NCBI RefSeq assembly: GCF_018128965.1
Contig: NZ_JAAEDH010000032.1
Coordinates: forward strand, 1 to 32,743
Length of the DNA: 32,743 nucleotides
Source of the DNA: Plastoroseomonas arctica
GTDB taxonomy: Bacteria > Pseudomonadota > Alphaproteobacteria > Acetobacterales > Acetobacteraceae
Reading direction: 5' to 3'
Positions within the stretch are counted from its first letter, which is position 1, and each line of letters begins with the position of its first letter. A model generated the notes under the pieces. That model was not told the DNA's origin and did not search any database. It saw nothing but the letters and a program-made list of their open reading frames with translations. Made by a program: the position numbers and the translations under genes. Positions 8,984 through 16,988 of this stretch are shown here, in pieces.

Positions 8984-9820
8984 TCACTCCGCCGCGGGGG
9001 CGGGCTCGGGGGCCGGCGCCAGCTCTTCGGCGACGGGCGCCTCGGCCGGCATCTCCGGCAGTGTCTCGTCGACCGCCCCTTCGGCGATGGCGACATCCTC
9101 GGAGGCGCCGAGGTCGACACCGGAGGCCTGCAGCTCGGCCGAGATGCCGTCGAACACGGCCGCCGCAATCATGTCGCAATAGAGGTTGATCGCGCGGATC
9201 GCGTCGTCATTGCCCGGGATCGGGTAGGTCACGCCCTGCGGATCGGCGTTGGAGTCGACCACGGCCACGACGGGAATGCCGAGCTTGTTGGCCTCCTCGA
9301 TCGCCAGCTTCTCCTTGATGGTGTCGATCACGAAGATAATGTTCGGCAGGCCGCCCATCTCGCGGATGCCGCCGAGGGCGCGGTCCAGCTTCTCCTTGTC
9401 GCGCGTCAGCATCAGGATCTCTTTCTTGGTGAGACCCTGGGTGTTGCCGGCGAGCTGCTCGTCCATCTGCTTGAGGCGCTTGATGCTGCCCGTGATGGTC
9501 TTCCAGTTGGTGAGCATCCCGCCCAGCCAGCGATGGTTCACGTAGTACTGGCCGCAGCGCGTCGCGGCTTCCGCCACATACTCCGCCGCCGCCTTCTTGG
9601 TGCCCACGAACAGCACGCGGCCGCCGCCGGCGACGGTGTCGCGCACGGCCTTCAGCGCCTGCTCCATCAGGGGGACGGTCTGCTGCAGGTCCAGGATATG
9701 GACCTGGTTGCGGATGCCGAAGATGAACGGCGCCATGCGCGGGTTCCACCGGCGCGTGTGGTGGCCGAAATGCACGCCGGCTTCGAGAAGCACGCGCAGC
9801 GAGACGTCTGGCATTGCCAT
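8984..9820 (-). CDS. rpsB: 30S ribosomal protein S2
   Basis: A 278-residue ribosomal protein of the small-subunit body. Conserved S2 segments are clear: [19 protein letters not shown] near the N-terminus, [16 protein letters not shown] in the middle, and [12 protein letters not shown] and [14 protein letters not shown] toward the C-terminus. After about residue 230 there is a family-variable tail rich in Glu, Pro and Ala (ending APEPAPAAE), common in alphaproteobacterial S2 but low-complexity. The ATG at 9820 is chosen because the protein start [12 protein letters not shown] is canonical and GGAAGGA lies about 9 bases upstream. The open frame continues 98 codons further through the leader, without similarity. 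Confidence 0.98.
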   Translation of the reverse strand: MAMPDVSLRVLLEAGVHFGHHTRRWNPRMAPFIFGIRNQVHILDLQQTVPLMEQALKAVRDTVAGGGRVLFVGTKKAAAEYVAEAATRCGQYYVNHRWLGGMLTNWKTITGSIKRLKQMDEQLAGNTQGLTKKEILMLTRDKEKLDRALGGIREMGGLPNIIFVIDTIKEKLAIEEANKLGIPVVAVVDSNADPQGVTYPIPGNDDAIRAINLYCDMIAAAVFDGISAELQASGVDLGASEDVAIAEGAVDETLPEMPAEAPVAEELAPAPEPAPAAE

Positions 9821-9845
9821 GAAATTCAATCCTTCCTGCTTGTCC

Positions 9846-9881
9846 GGTTGGGCGTCCGCGGCGCCAACCCCCGTGAGGGGG
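9846..9881 (-). promoter_or_regulatory. rpsB leader with two stem-loops
   Basis: Two adjacent inverted repeats lie 26-61 bases upstream of the rpsB start. One pairs GGTTGG with CCAACC at the ends of 9846-9869; the other is a 5-bp C/G stem with a GTGA loop (TCAC in the transcript) at 9868-9881, sharing two bases with the first, so the two may be mutually exclusive. Many bacterial S2 mRNAs carry leaders bound by S2 itself; this position and structure would suit that, but no known leader family was matched. Confidence 0.4.
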
Positions 9882-9956
9882 ACCGGACCCTGCCCTGTGG
9901 TGGAGGAAGGGTGCGCCGCATGAGAATTTCCGAAGCGGTATGCGTCGGATGGCGGG

Positions 9957-9985
9957 CATATGGCGTATAGCGGCTGGCGAGGCAA
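9957..9985 (-). promoter_or_regulatory. Possible sigma-70-type promoter for rpsB operon
   Basis: On the minus strand TTGCCT (9980-9985) and CATATG (9957-9962) are 17 bp apart, about 137 bp upstream of the rpsB start. The -10 match is only fair. No better pair was seen in the 205-bp gap to the divergent hydrolase gene. Confidence 0.3.
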
Positions 9986-10025
9986 GCCGTCGCCGCCTTT
10001 CCCCCACCCGCATGAGGATGACCCG

Positions 10026-10850
10026 ATGCACCCGATCGCCTGGGCGCTCGCCGCGACGCTCCTGATCCTGGTGCTGGGCGTGGGCGCGGTCCGGCTGCTG
10101 CAGGATCGCTTCATCTATGCCCCCACGCGGGAGGCACCGGAGCTGGACGAGCCGGCCCTCGCGCGCGTGAGCGCCGGCACGATCACCACCGAGGACGGGC
10201 TGCGCCTGCTCACCTGGTCGATGCCGCCGCAGCGGGCGGATGCGCCAGTGGTGCTGTATCTGCACGGCAATGGCGGCAATCTGGGCGACCGGCGCCGGCG
10301 GCTGGGGCGTTTCGCGGCCCTCGGCTGGGGCGCGCAGATGGTCGAATGGCGCGGCTATGGCGGCAATGCCGGCCACCCCAGCGAGGCCGGGCTGCTGCGC
10401 GACGCGCGGGCCGGGCTCGCCGCTTTGCAGGCGCAGGGCCACGCCGCGGGCCGGATCGTGGTCTGGGGCGAATCGCTCGGCACGGCCGTCGCCGTGGCGC
10501 TCGCCGCCGAGCGCCACGGCGCGATCGGCGCGGTCGTGCTGGAACTGCCCTTCACCAGCCTGCTGGACCTGGCCGCGCTGCACTTCCCCTGGCTGCCGGC
10601 GCCGCGCCTGCTGCTGCGCGACCGCTTCGACAGCCTCGCGACCATCCCCGGCGTGACGGTCCCGGTGCTGATCCTCTCGGGCGAGCGAGACATCCTGGTG
10701 CCGCCCTGGATGGGCGAGGCGCTGGAGGGTGCCGCGACCGCGCCCGTCGAACGCTGGGTCAAGCCCGATGCCGGCCATGAGGAGCTGACGACAGAGGGCG
10801 GCTTCGCGGTGGTGACCGAGTTCCTCGCCCGCCGCCTGGACCTTCGCTAG
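10026..10850 (+). CDS. Membrane-anchored alpha/beta hydrolase (BEM46/ABHD13-like)
   Basis: A 274-residue alpha/beta-hydrolase-fold protein of unknown substrate. Residues 5-25 form one hydrophobic segment, so the enzyme is probably anchored in the inner membrane with the domain in the periplasm. The oxyanion-hole region is LYLHGNGGN (78-86). The nucleophile elbow is GESLG with Ser150, and the likely acid and base are Asp222 (SGERD) and His251 (DAGHEE), giving a complete triad. The ATG at 10026 has GAGGA seven bases upstream; an earlier ATG at 9960 would add 22 residues without a ribosome site. It is transcribed away from rpsB and its stop overlaps the stop of the convergent mcd gene. An esterase or acyl-hydrolase activity is expected from the fold; nothing more specific is visible. 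Confidence 0.85.
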   Translation: MHPIAWALAATLLILVLGVGAVRLLQDRFIYAPTREAPELDEPALARVSAGTITTEDGLRLLTWSMPPQRADAPVVLYLHGNGGNLGDRRRRLGRFAALGWGAQMVEWRGYGGNAGHPSEAGLLRDARAGLAALQAQGHAAGRIVVWGESLGTAVAVALAAERHGAIGAVVLELPFTSLLDLAALHFPWLPAPRLLLRDRFDSLATIPGVTVPVLILSGERDILVPPWMGEALEGAATAPVERWVKPDAGHEELTTEGGFAVVTEFLARRLDLR

Positions 10851-12286
10851 CCCTTCGCGAGCTTGCGCAACGCCGGGGCGAGCGGACGCTTGCCCTCGCC
10901 GGCATAGCCCTCGTGGTATTCCTCGATCTTCGCCGGGTCGTAGAGGTAGTTCACCATCAGCCCGGCGCTCTCGCGCAGGCCCTTCTCGCTGACATCGCCA
11001 CGCCAGTTCAGCCGCTCGATCCGGGCACCGTTCGACAGGTGGAAATGCGCCACCGGATCGCGCGCGCGCCCAGGCCGGCCCGGCGCTTCCTCGATGGCGA
11101 GGTAGCGGGCGCAGAGCCGCATCAGGATGGGCTCCACCGCGCGCATCAACGCCTCGTCGCGCATCCAGTGCCGGCGCACCAGGGCGCGGCGCAGCAGCGC
11201 CTCGGGCGATTCCGGCTTCACCTCGGCGGGCACGGGCGCACCCGGTGCTGCGATGGCGGTGGGCATCGGCAGCGCGGTGAGCAGGGCGCGCCCCTCCTCC
11301 TCGCTGACCAGCCCGGTCTCGCCGGCCTCGATCCGCTCGCCGAGCCAGCGCGAGAAGCCAGGCACCGGGGAGAGGGTCGCGAAGCTTTTCAGGTTGCGGA
11401 ACTCGTCCGACAGCAGCGAGACCACCCGCTTGATGAGGAAATTGCCGAAGGAGATGCCGTCCAGCCCGCGCTGGCAGTTGTTGATCGAGTAGAAGATCGC
11501 GGTGTCCGCGCCCTTCGGGTCCAGCACCGGCGCCTTCTCGTCGAGCAGGTCGCGCACCGCGCCGGCCATGCCGCGCACGAGTGCGACCTCGACGAAGATC
11601 AGTGGCTCCTCGGGCATGCGCGGGTGGAAGAAGGCGTAGCAGCGGCGGTCGGAATCGAGCCGGTTCTTGAGGTCGCGCCAGGTGCGGATGCGATGCACCG
11701 CCTCATAGCCGACCAGCTTCTCCAGCAGCGAGGCCGGGGAGGTCCAGTCGATCCGACGCAGCTCCAGGAATCCCACGTCGAACCAGGCGGCGAGCTGGCC
11801 GCGCAGGTCGGCGTCGAGCGCGGTCAGCATGGCATCGCCCGAGGCGCGCTGCAGCAGCTCCGCGCGCAGATCGACGAGGAACTTCATCCCGTCCGGGATG
11901 GTGGTGAACTGGGTGAGCAGCTTCAGCCGCGGCGGCTCCAGCACCCGGCGCAGCCGCGCCTTGGCCGCCGCCCGCGCCTCGTCGCTGCCCGCGGCGGCGA
12001 CGCCGGCCATCGCCTTGGCCACCGCCTCGCTGTCGGAATCCAGCCGCGCGAGGGCGCGCAGAAAGGCATCCCGCCCGGCATGGTCGGCGGCGAGGTACAC
12101 CTCGGCGAGCTTGGCGGTGCGGGTGCGGGCGGAGACTTCGCCGCCGCGGCCTTCAAGGCATTCGCGCAAGGGCTCCGTGAAGCTCGCCGCAGCCCGCCCC
12201 CCGCTCGCCCCCATGTCCCGCCACAGGCTGGTGACGCGACGGAGCGCTCGATCGAGCAGGCCAGGCTGGACGGCGATATCGGACAT
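10847..12286 (-). CDS. Malonyl-CoA decarboxylase
   Basis: A 479-residue enzyme that converts malonyl-CoA to acetyl-CoA and CO2 without a cofactor. The N-terminal helical domain (about 1-180) is followed by the GNAT-like catalytic domain. Diagnostic catalytic-domain segments are HPRMPEEPLIFVEVALV, the serine-containing FYSINNCQRGLDG, the LKSFATLSPVPGFSRWL motif, and HFHLSNGARIERLNWRGD with the catalytic His region near the C-terminus. In rhizobia and relatives the gene is paired with matB and a malonate transporter; no matB is in the window, so here it may act on malonyl-CoA made otherwise. I use the ATG at 12286; an ATG three codons upstream (12295) is equally possible. Confidence 0.93.
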   Translation of the reverse strand: MSDIAVQPGLLDRALRRVTSLWRDMGASGGRAAASFTEPLRECLEGRGGEVSARTRTAKLAEVYLAADHAGRDAFLRALARLDSDSEAVAKAMAGVAAAGSDEARAAAKARLRRVLEPPRLKLLTQFTTIPDGMKFLVDLRAELLQRASGDAMLTALDADLRGQLAAWFDVGFLELRRIDWTSPASLLEKLVGYEAVHRIRTWRDLKNRLDSDRRCYAFFHPRMPEEPLIFVEVALVRGMAGAVRDLLDEKAPVLDPKGADTAIFYSINNCQRGLDGISFGNFLIKRVVSLLSDEFRNLKSFATLSPVPGFSRWLGERIEAGETGLVSEEEGRALLTALPMPTAIAAPGAPVPAEVKPESPEALLRRALVRRHWMRDEALMRAVEPILMRLCARYLAIEEAPGRPGRARDPVAHFHLSNGARIERLNWRGDVSEKGLRESAGLMVNYLYDPAKIEEYHEGYAGEGKRPLAPALRKLAKG

Positions 12287-12417
12287 TGGGGTCATCTTTC
12301 GCAGAGCCTGTGCAATCTAGTGAAATATCGCGTGAGATGCACGCCCTAGCCGTGCGGATCTCCGCAGAAAGGTCGGGATGAGCCACCCGTTGGTGTGAAC
12401 TTATCGTTAAGCGGATT
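12287..12417. other. Intergenic gap upstream of malonyl-CoA decarboxylase
   Basis: This 131-bp spacer between the nnr stop and the mcd start is noticeably more AT-rich than its surroundings around 12311-12330 and 12395-12415. It probably holds the mcd promoter, but no convincing -35/-10 pair or operator palindrome could be fixed by eye. Confidence 0.4.
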
Positions 12418-13827
12418 TCATCCACGTGCTTTGGACATGGAGGCTGGCAAGAACGCTGCCAAGTCCTCGGCCAGGCACCCCTCGCCAAACGCGGCCGCCG
12501 CATCGCCCTGCAGCCAGGCCGCGGCGCAGGCCGCCTCGAACGGCGCCATGCCGCGGCCGAGCAGCCCCGCGATGGTGCCGGCCAGCACATCCCCGGTGCC
12601 GCCGGTGGCGAGCCAGGGCGGCGCGTTCTCGTTGATCGCGGCGCGGCCATCCGGCGCCGCGACGACGGTGTCCGCCCCCTTGAGCAGCACCACCGCGCCG
12701 GTCAGCGCCGCCGCCGCGCGCGCCGCCGCCAGGCGATCCCCCACCGGGCCGAAGACGCGGGTGAACTCGCCCATGTGCGGCGTCAGCACGGCGGCGCCGG
12801 CGAGTGCGATCGGCGTCCCTGCGCAGGCGCTGAGCAGCCCGGCATCGGCGACCAGGGCGCGCCCGGCCTCGATCACGGCACGGCCCAGGGCACGCGTCGC
12901 GGCATCGGGCGGCAGCCCGGGGCCGACCAGCCAAGCCCCCACCCGCGGATCGCCGAGCGGTGCCGCTTCGCTGACCAGCACCCCCGGTTCAGCGCCCCGC
13001 AGCAGGGCGGCGGTCGGCGCATCCGGGGCGACCAGCGTGACCAGCCCGGCCCCCACCCGGCGCGCGGCCATCGCGGCCAGCCGCGCGGCGCCGACCATGC
13101 CGGGGCCGACGGCGATGGCGACATGCCCGCGGCTGTACTTGTTGTCCGCGACGGCCGCCCCGGGCAGCGACCACAACCCCGGCGCATTGGCGAAGCAGCG
13201 CGCGCCCACCGCCTCCACCACCGCGTCCGGCACGCCGATATCGGCGCAGACCATTTCGCCGCACAGGCTGCGTCCGGGCAGCAGAAGGTGCCCGGGCTTG
13301 CGCCGCACGAAGGTCACGGTGAGGTCCGCTGCCCGCGCGTAGCCACGGACGAGCCCGGTTGCACCGTCGAGGCCGGAGGGCACGTCGACCGCGACCACCC
13401 TGCCCCGCGCGGCGGCCAGCACGGTTGCCACATCGTCGCCGACATCGCGGGCGAGGCCGGCACCGAACACCGCATCGACCACCAGCCCGGCGCGCGCGGC
13501 CCGCGCCGGCTCGAAACCCACGCGCCCGCCACGCCAGCGCGCCGCCATCGCCGCCGCGTCGCCGCCGGGCCTCGGTTCGCCGCAGGCGGCGACGGCCACA
13601 TTCCATCCGGCCTGCTCCAGCAGGCGCGCGACCACGTACCCGTCGCCGCCATTGTTGCCCGGCCCGCACAGGACCAGCACCGGCACCGGGCGGATCCTTG
13701 CGCGGATGGCGCGCGCGACGGCACGGCCGGCCGCTTCCATCAGCACCAGGCCGGGGATGCCGCAGGTCGCGTCGACCCGCCCCATCTCGGCCGGGGTGAG
13801 CAAGGCATGCGCGCCGATCCCGCGCAC
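12418..13827 (-). CDS. nnr: Bifunctional NAD(P)H-hydrate repair enzyme (epimerase + ADP-dependent dehydratase)
   Basis: A 469-residue fusion that repairs hydrated NADH and NADPH: the N-terminal YjeF_N domain epimerises S and R forms, and the C-terminal ribokinase-like domain dehydrates the S form using ADP. The epimerase domain (about 1-205) has GPGNNGGDG at 55-63 and AVDVPSGLDG. The dehydratase domain (about 215-465) has TPHMGEF, VVLLKGADTVV and the catalytic NENAPPWLATGGTGDVL with Asp413. The start is a GTG at 13825-13827 with GGAG about eight bases upstream. It is divergent from the ParA-like gene across a 34-bp gap, so the two promoters must overlap or lie inside the genes. Confidence 0.94.
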   Translation of the reverse strand: MRGIGAHALLTPAEMGRVDATCGIPGLVLMEAAGRAVARAIRARIRPVPVLVLCGPGNNGGDGYVVARLLEQAGWNVAVAACGEPRPGGDAAAMAARWRGGRVGFEPARAARAGLVVDAVFGAGLARDVGDDVATVLAAARGRVVAVDVPSGLDGATGLVRGYARAADLTVTFVRRKPGHLLLPGRSLCGEMVCADIGVPDAVVEAVGARCFANAPGLWSLPGAAVADNKYSRGHVAIAVGPGMVGAARLAAMAARRVGAGLVTLVAPDAPTAALLRGAEPGVLVSEAAPLGDPRVGAWLVGPGLPPDAATRALGRAVIEAGRALVADAGLLSACAGTPIALAGAAVLTPHMGEFTRVFGPVGDRLAAARAAAALTGAVVLLKGADTVVAAPDGRAAINENAPPWLATGGTGDVLAGTIAGLLGRGMAPFEAACAAAWLQGDAAAAFGEGCLAEDLAAFLPASMSKARG

Positions 13828-13861
13828 CTGCTAAGCTCCACCAAACCGTACGGAGTCGCCC

Positions 13862-14503
13862 ATGGCCTTCATCATCGCCGTGGCCCAGCGCAAGGGCGGC
13901 GCCGGCAAGTCCACCCTCGCCGCCAACCTCGCCAGCGCGCTCGCCGCCGACGGCACGCCCGTGGCGCTGGTTGACACCGACCCGCAGAAGACGCTCACCC
14001 ACTGGCACCGCGAACGCCAGGCGCATGGCGACAAGGTGCCCGCACTCGCCTTCGAAAGCCCCTCGGGCTGGCGCATGACCGGCATCGTCGAGCGCCGCCG
14101 GCGCGACCCGGGCTTCCTCATCCTCGACACCCCGCCGCACAATGAGGCGGACGCCAAGCTCGCCATCCGCGCCGCCGACCTGGTGCTCATTCCGCTGCAA
14201 CCCTCCCGCGCCGATGTCTGGGCCATGGACGCCACGCTCGACCTTGCCACATCCGAGCGCCGCCCCTATCGGCTTGTGCTGAACCGCCTGCCTCCTTCCG
14301 GCAAGCTCCGCGAAGCCCTGCTCGCGGAGGTCGCCGCACGAAAGCTGCCGCTCATGGACCAGACCCTCGGCAATCGCGCCGCCTTCGCCGAAGCCCTCGC
14401 CAAGGGGCTCGGCGTCACCGAAGCCTCGCCGCGCGGGCTGGCCGCGGCGGAGATGCGGGCACTCGCGGAATCGATCGCCATCCTGAGCCAGCGCGGATGC
14501 TGA
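13862..14503 (+). CDS. ParA/MinD-superfamily P-loop ATPase, orphan
   Basis: A 213-residue ATPase. The deviant Walker A motif KGGAGKST is at 11-18 with the signature Lys11, the switch I DTDPQ is at about 39-43, and Walker B is FLILDTPP at about 82-89. Family members position plasmids, chromosomes or protein complexes on the nucleoid or membrane. There is no ParB gene or visible parS-like repeat nearby, so a chromosomal partition role is not supported; a cargo-positioning or unrelated role is open. A GGAG site lies 8 bases before the ATG. The 3' end overlaps the next gene by 7 bp, suggesting a three-gene operon with the CopD-like and GNAT genes. Confidence 0.85.
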   Translation: MAFIIAVAQRKGGAGKSTLAANLASALAADGTPVALVDTDPQKTLTHWHRERQAHGDKVPALAFESPSGWRMTGIVERRRRDPGFLILDTPPHNEADAKLAIRAADLVLIPLQPSRADVWAMDATLDLATSERRPYRLVLNRLPPSGKLREALLAEVAARKLPLMDQTLGNRAAFAEALAKGLGVTEASPRGLAAAEMRALAESIAILSQRGC

Positions 14504-14952
14504 GCCCGCTCTACGCGCTGCACCTGCTCGGCGCGGTCATCTGGGTGGGGGGCATGGCCTTCGCACTGTTCGCCCTGCGCCCGGCCGCCCACGCAACCCT
14601 CGAAGGGGCGCAACGTTTGGCGCTGATGCAGCTGGTCTACCGGCGTTTCTTCCTGATCGTGTGGCACGCGATGCCGATCGTCATCGCCACCGGCTACGCC
14701 ATCCTGTTCCTCCGCTACGGCGGCTTCGCCGGGGTCGGCTGGCACGTGCACGTGATGAACCTCACCGGGCTGATCATGGCCGGCATCTTCGTCGCCATCG
14801 CGCTGGGTCCGCTCAAGCGGATGAAGGCGGCCCGCGCGGGCGGCGACAACGCCGCTGCGGCCGGCGCGCTCGACCAGGTGCGCAAGCTCGTGACGCTGAA
14901 CCTCGCCCTCGGGCTTCTCACCATCGCGGTCGCGGGCTGGGGCCGCGCATGA
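14497..14952 (+). CDS. Small CopD-family-like integral membrane protein
   Basis: A 151-residue protein with four predicted membrane segments (about 5-28, 45-70, 80-103 and 128-148). The first segment carries HLLGAVIWVGGM and the second WHAMP, resembling the His-bearing helices of CopD-like and HemJ-like proteins, which bind copper or haem. Another His pair (WHVHVMN) precedes helix three. The specific ligand cannot be told from sequence. It overlaps the ParA-like gene by 7 bp and its stop overlaps the start of the acetyltransferase gene in an ATGA junction, so the three are likely cotranslated. Confidence 0.65.
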   Translation: MLSPLYALHLLGAVIWVGGMAFALFALRPAAHATLEGAQRLALMQLVYRRFFLIVWHAMPIVIATGYAILFLRYGGFAGVGWHVHVMNLTGLIMAGIFVAIALGPLKRMKAARAGGDNAAAAGALDQVRKLVTLNLALGLLTIAVAGWGRA

Positions 14953-15383
14953 GCCTGGACGTCGCCGGGCTGCGCATCGTCGAGGACGCGCAGCCGGAAT
15001 TCGAAGCGGTCGGCGCCATCCAGCGCGGCCTGCACATCTTCAACCAGGAGATGGGCGGCGACTATGTGCGCGAGCCGGTGACGCTGCTCGTCCAGGACGA
15101 GGCCGGCGCCACCCAGGGCGGGCTGCTCGGCCTCACCTTCTGGGGCTGGCTGTTCATCGACTGGCTCTGGCTCACCACCGATCTGCGCGGCAAAAAATTC
15201 GGCGGCGAGTTGCTGCTGCGCGCCGAGGACATCGCGCGCGGGCGCGGCTGCAAAAACGTCTACACGGACACCTTCAGCTTCCAGGCGCCGAAATTTTGGA
15301 AGAAGAACGGCTACAAGGAATTCGGCCGGCTCGACGACATGCCCGAGGGGCATTCCCGCATCTGGTTCCGCAAGAAGCTTTAG
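14949..15383 (+). CDS. GNAT-family N-acetyltransferase
   Basis: A 144-residue protein of the GNAT fold. Visible features are a beta-strand segment GGLLGLTFWGWLFIDWLWL, the acetyl-CoA pyrophosphate-binding region LRGKKFGGELLLRAEDIARGRG (a variant R/Q-x-x-G-x-G/A pattern), and the C-terminal FQAPKFWKKNGYKEFGRL motif typical of the family. The WGWLFIDWLWL strand is very aromatic. The substrate is unknown. The ATG at 14949 overlaps the preceding stop; the longer open frame that begins at 14661 lies inside the membrane-protein gene and is not real. The stop is followed closely by a methyltransferase gene on the same strand. Confidence 0.85.
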   Translation: MSLDVAGLRIVEDAQPEFEAVGAIQRGLHIFNQEMGGDYVREPVTLLVQDEAGATQGGLLGLTFWGWLFIDWLWLTTDLRGKKFGGELLLRAEDIARGRGCKNVYTDTFSFQAPKFWKKNGYKEFGRLDDMPEGHSRIWFRKKL

Positions 15384-15393
15384 AGCAGGTGGC

Positions 15394-16221
15394 ATGGAGA
15401 ACTGGCGCGCGCTGAACCTCGCGAGCTGGGAGGAGCGGACGGCGCTCCATGTCGGCCCGCGCGGGTATGACCTGTCCTCGCACCGCGCCGGTCATGGCCG
15501 GCTCGACCGCATCGTCGAGGCCGAGCTGGGGTCCGTCGCGGGCCTGCGGATCCTGCACCTGCAATGCCACATCGGGCATGACTCCATCGCTCTCGCGCAG
15601 CGCGGGGCGGCGGAGGTGCTGGGCGTGGATTTCTCCCCCGCCGCCATCGCGGCCGCACGTGGCCTGGCGGCCGAGGTCGGCGCCACTCAGGCGCGTTTCA
15701 TCGAGGCCGATATCGGCGCGCTGCCTGGCCTGCTTCCCGCCGAGGCGGGGATCTTCGACCTGGCTTTCGTCACCTGGGGCACGATCTGGTGGCTGCCCGA
15801 CATCCGCCGATGGGCCGAGGTGATCGCGCACTTCCTCCGCCCCGGGGCTGCGCTGTATTTCGCCGACGCGCACCCCGCCGCCCTCGTATTCGACGATGGC
15901 GTTCCCGGCGCGCATCCGGTGCTGCCCGGCCCGCTGGTGCCGTATTTCGAGCGAACGGCGCGGGTCTTCGACGAGCCCACGGACTATGCCGACACCGAGG
16001 CGCGCGTTGCCAACAGCCGCACCATCACCTGGCTACACCCCTTGGGCGATATCATCAGCGCGCTGTGCGATGCCGGCCTGCGCCTCGCCTGGCTGCACGA
16101 GCATCCGGCCATCGCCTGGCAGATGTTTCGCACGCTGGTGCGCGGGCCCGACCGGCTATGGACCTGGCCGGCGGACGCCTGGCTTCCCCTGTCGGTGTCG
16201 CTGCGCGCAGAACGCGTATGA
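15394..16221 (+). CDS. Class I SAM-dependent methyltransferase
   Basis: A 275-residue Rossmann-fold methyltransferase. Motif I is degenerate, LHLQCHIGHDS at 54-64 (Gln-Cys-His where many have Gly-x-Gly), as in a recognised subgroup of small-molecule methyltransferases. The acidic residue binding the SAM ribose is in GVDFS at 77-81, and an ADIG segment matches motif III. The substrate cannot be inferred. It starts 10 bp after the acetyltransferase stop with AGCAGG upstream, so it is probably the last gene of that operon. Its 3' side is the first copy of the intergenic repeat. Confidence 0.85.
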   Translation: MENWRALNLASWEERTALHVGPRGYDLSSHRAGHGRLDRIVEAELGSVAGLRILHLQCHIGHDSIALAQRGAAEVLGVDFSPAAIAAARGLAAEVGATQARFIEADIGALPGLLPAEAGIFDLAFVTWGTIWWLPDIRRWAEVIAHFLRPGAALYFADAHPAALVFDDGVPGAHPVLPGPLVPYFERTARVFDEPTDYADTEARVANSRTITWLHPLGDIISALCDAGLRLAWLHEHPAIAWQMFRTLVRGPDRLWTWPADAWLPLSVSLRAERV

Positions 16222-16225
16222 GGGT

Positions 16226-16388
16226 CAATGGACGCCCCTCCGGGGCGCGCCCTTCGCGCGCACCGCGAGCGCGAATGCGCGACCGCCGGAGGTCCGGCGA
16301 GCCAAGCGGCCGGAGGCCGCGCCCGGCACCTGAGGGCACAAAAATTTCCTGACGGGAGCGGTCATTCTTCATGACCGCTCCCGTCAGG
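16226..16388 (-). repeat. Structured intergenic repeat, copy 1
   Basis: Read on the minus strand from the TPR gene end, this copy holds an 18-bp terminator hairpin with GAAGA loop, a T-run, the block GTGCCCTCAGGTGCCGG, a GCGGCC/GGCCGC hairpin (16306-16320), the block CGCTTGGCTCG, and GCGC-loop-GCGC (16269-16280). The same ordered blocks recur at 25790-25981. A further stem with a TCC loop lies at 16233-16247. The boundaries are approximate; no flanking direct repeats were seen. Confidence 0.6.
16348..16388 (-). terminator. Rho-independent terminator of the TPR gene
   Basis: A perfect 18-bp stem, CCTGACGGGAGCGGTCAT at 16348-16365 pairing with 16371-16388, closes a 5-nt loop. On the minus strand it is followed by AAATTTTTG. 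The TPR gene's stop codon (16384-16386) lies inside the stem. Confidence 0.85.
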
Positions 16389-16950
16389 TATCGTCGCCCT
16401 CGGCCTTGCGCCGCAGCTCGCGCAGGCGCGTCACACCGCCGCGCAGCTTCGGGTGGATCGCGAGGGCGGCGGCGAAACTGCGCAGCGCGCCCGCCGCATC
16501 GCCGCGCTGGTCCTGGATGCCGGCAAGCGTAATCAGCGCCGGGAAATGCCGCGGCTCCAGCCGCAGCGCCTCGCGCAGGTCCTGGGCCGCTGCAACCAAG
16601 TCGCCGCCCAGCGCATAGGCCTGCGCGCGCAGGTGCCACAGCTCGGCGGCACCAGGCTCGAGCGTGATGGCCGCATCGAAATCCTCCAGCGCCTCCTCCG
16701 CCGCGCGGCCCTGCAGGTTGCGCAGGCCGCGCCGCACCAGCAAGCCCACCGCCGGCGTCACGCTTTCCTGCCACAGGGCGCGGATACGGGCTTCGACCAG
16801 GGCGCCCCCCGCCTCATCGGGCGCGTCGGCGAGCGCGGCGAAGAGGCGTTCGAGTTCGGCCCGCCGCGCCTCGGCCGTGGCCTGGCGCGACGGCGCCTGG
16901 GCCAGGGCCGCGGGGGCGGTGAGGAGCAGCATGAGAAGGGCGCGGCGCAT
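16384..16950 (-). CDS. Secreted TPR-repeat protein
   Basis: A 188-residue protein with a Sec signal peptide (MRRALLMLLLTAPAALA, cleavage after AQA). The C-terminal half holds about three tetratricopeptide repeats (roughly 75-175), seen in the spacing of LEDFDAAITLEPGAAELWHLRAQAYALGGDLVAAAQDLREALRLEP and the next unit ending in ALAIHP. Such proteins act as protein-binding adaptors in the periplasm; no partner is suggested by the neighbours. The ATG at 16950 is chosen because it begins the signal peptide, with a GGGGGAGAG run upstream. It starts 38 bp after the Bug-receptor stop, so the two may be cotranscribed, and it ends in a strong terminator. Confidence 0.8.
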   Translation of the reverse strand: MRRALLMLLLTAPAALAQAPSRQATAEARRAELERLFAALADAPDEAGGALVEARIRALWQESVTPAVGLLVRRGLRNLQGRAAEEALEDFDAAITLEPGAAELWHLRAQAYALGGDLVAAAQDLREALRLEPRHFPALITLAGIQDQRGDAAGALRSFAAALAIHPKLRGGVTRLRELRRKAEGDDT

Positions 16951-16988
16951 GGTCCAACTCTCCCCCCGGCGCGGCGCCCGACGCAAGC

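Noticed and set aside
6302-9970. A 1222-codon open frame on the plus strand across frr, pyrH, tsf and rpsB
   Set aside because: It is antisense to four certain genes. In such GC-rich DNA stop codons are rare in the opposite frames, and the translation is His/Asp/Arg-rich without any domain.
13862-14503. The ParA-like gene as evidence of a plasmid or chromosome partition locus
   Set aside because: There is no ParB, no iterated centromere-like repeat and no replication gene nearby; the surroundings are ordinary chromosomal genes.
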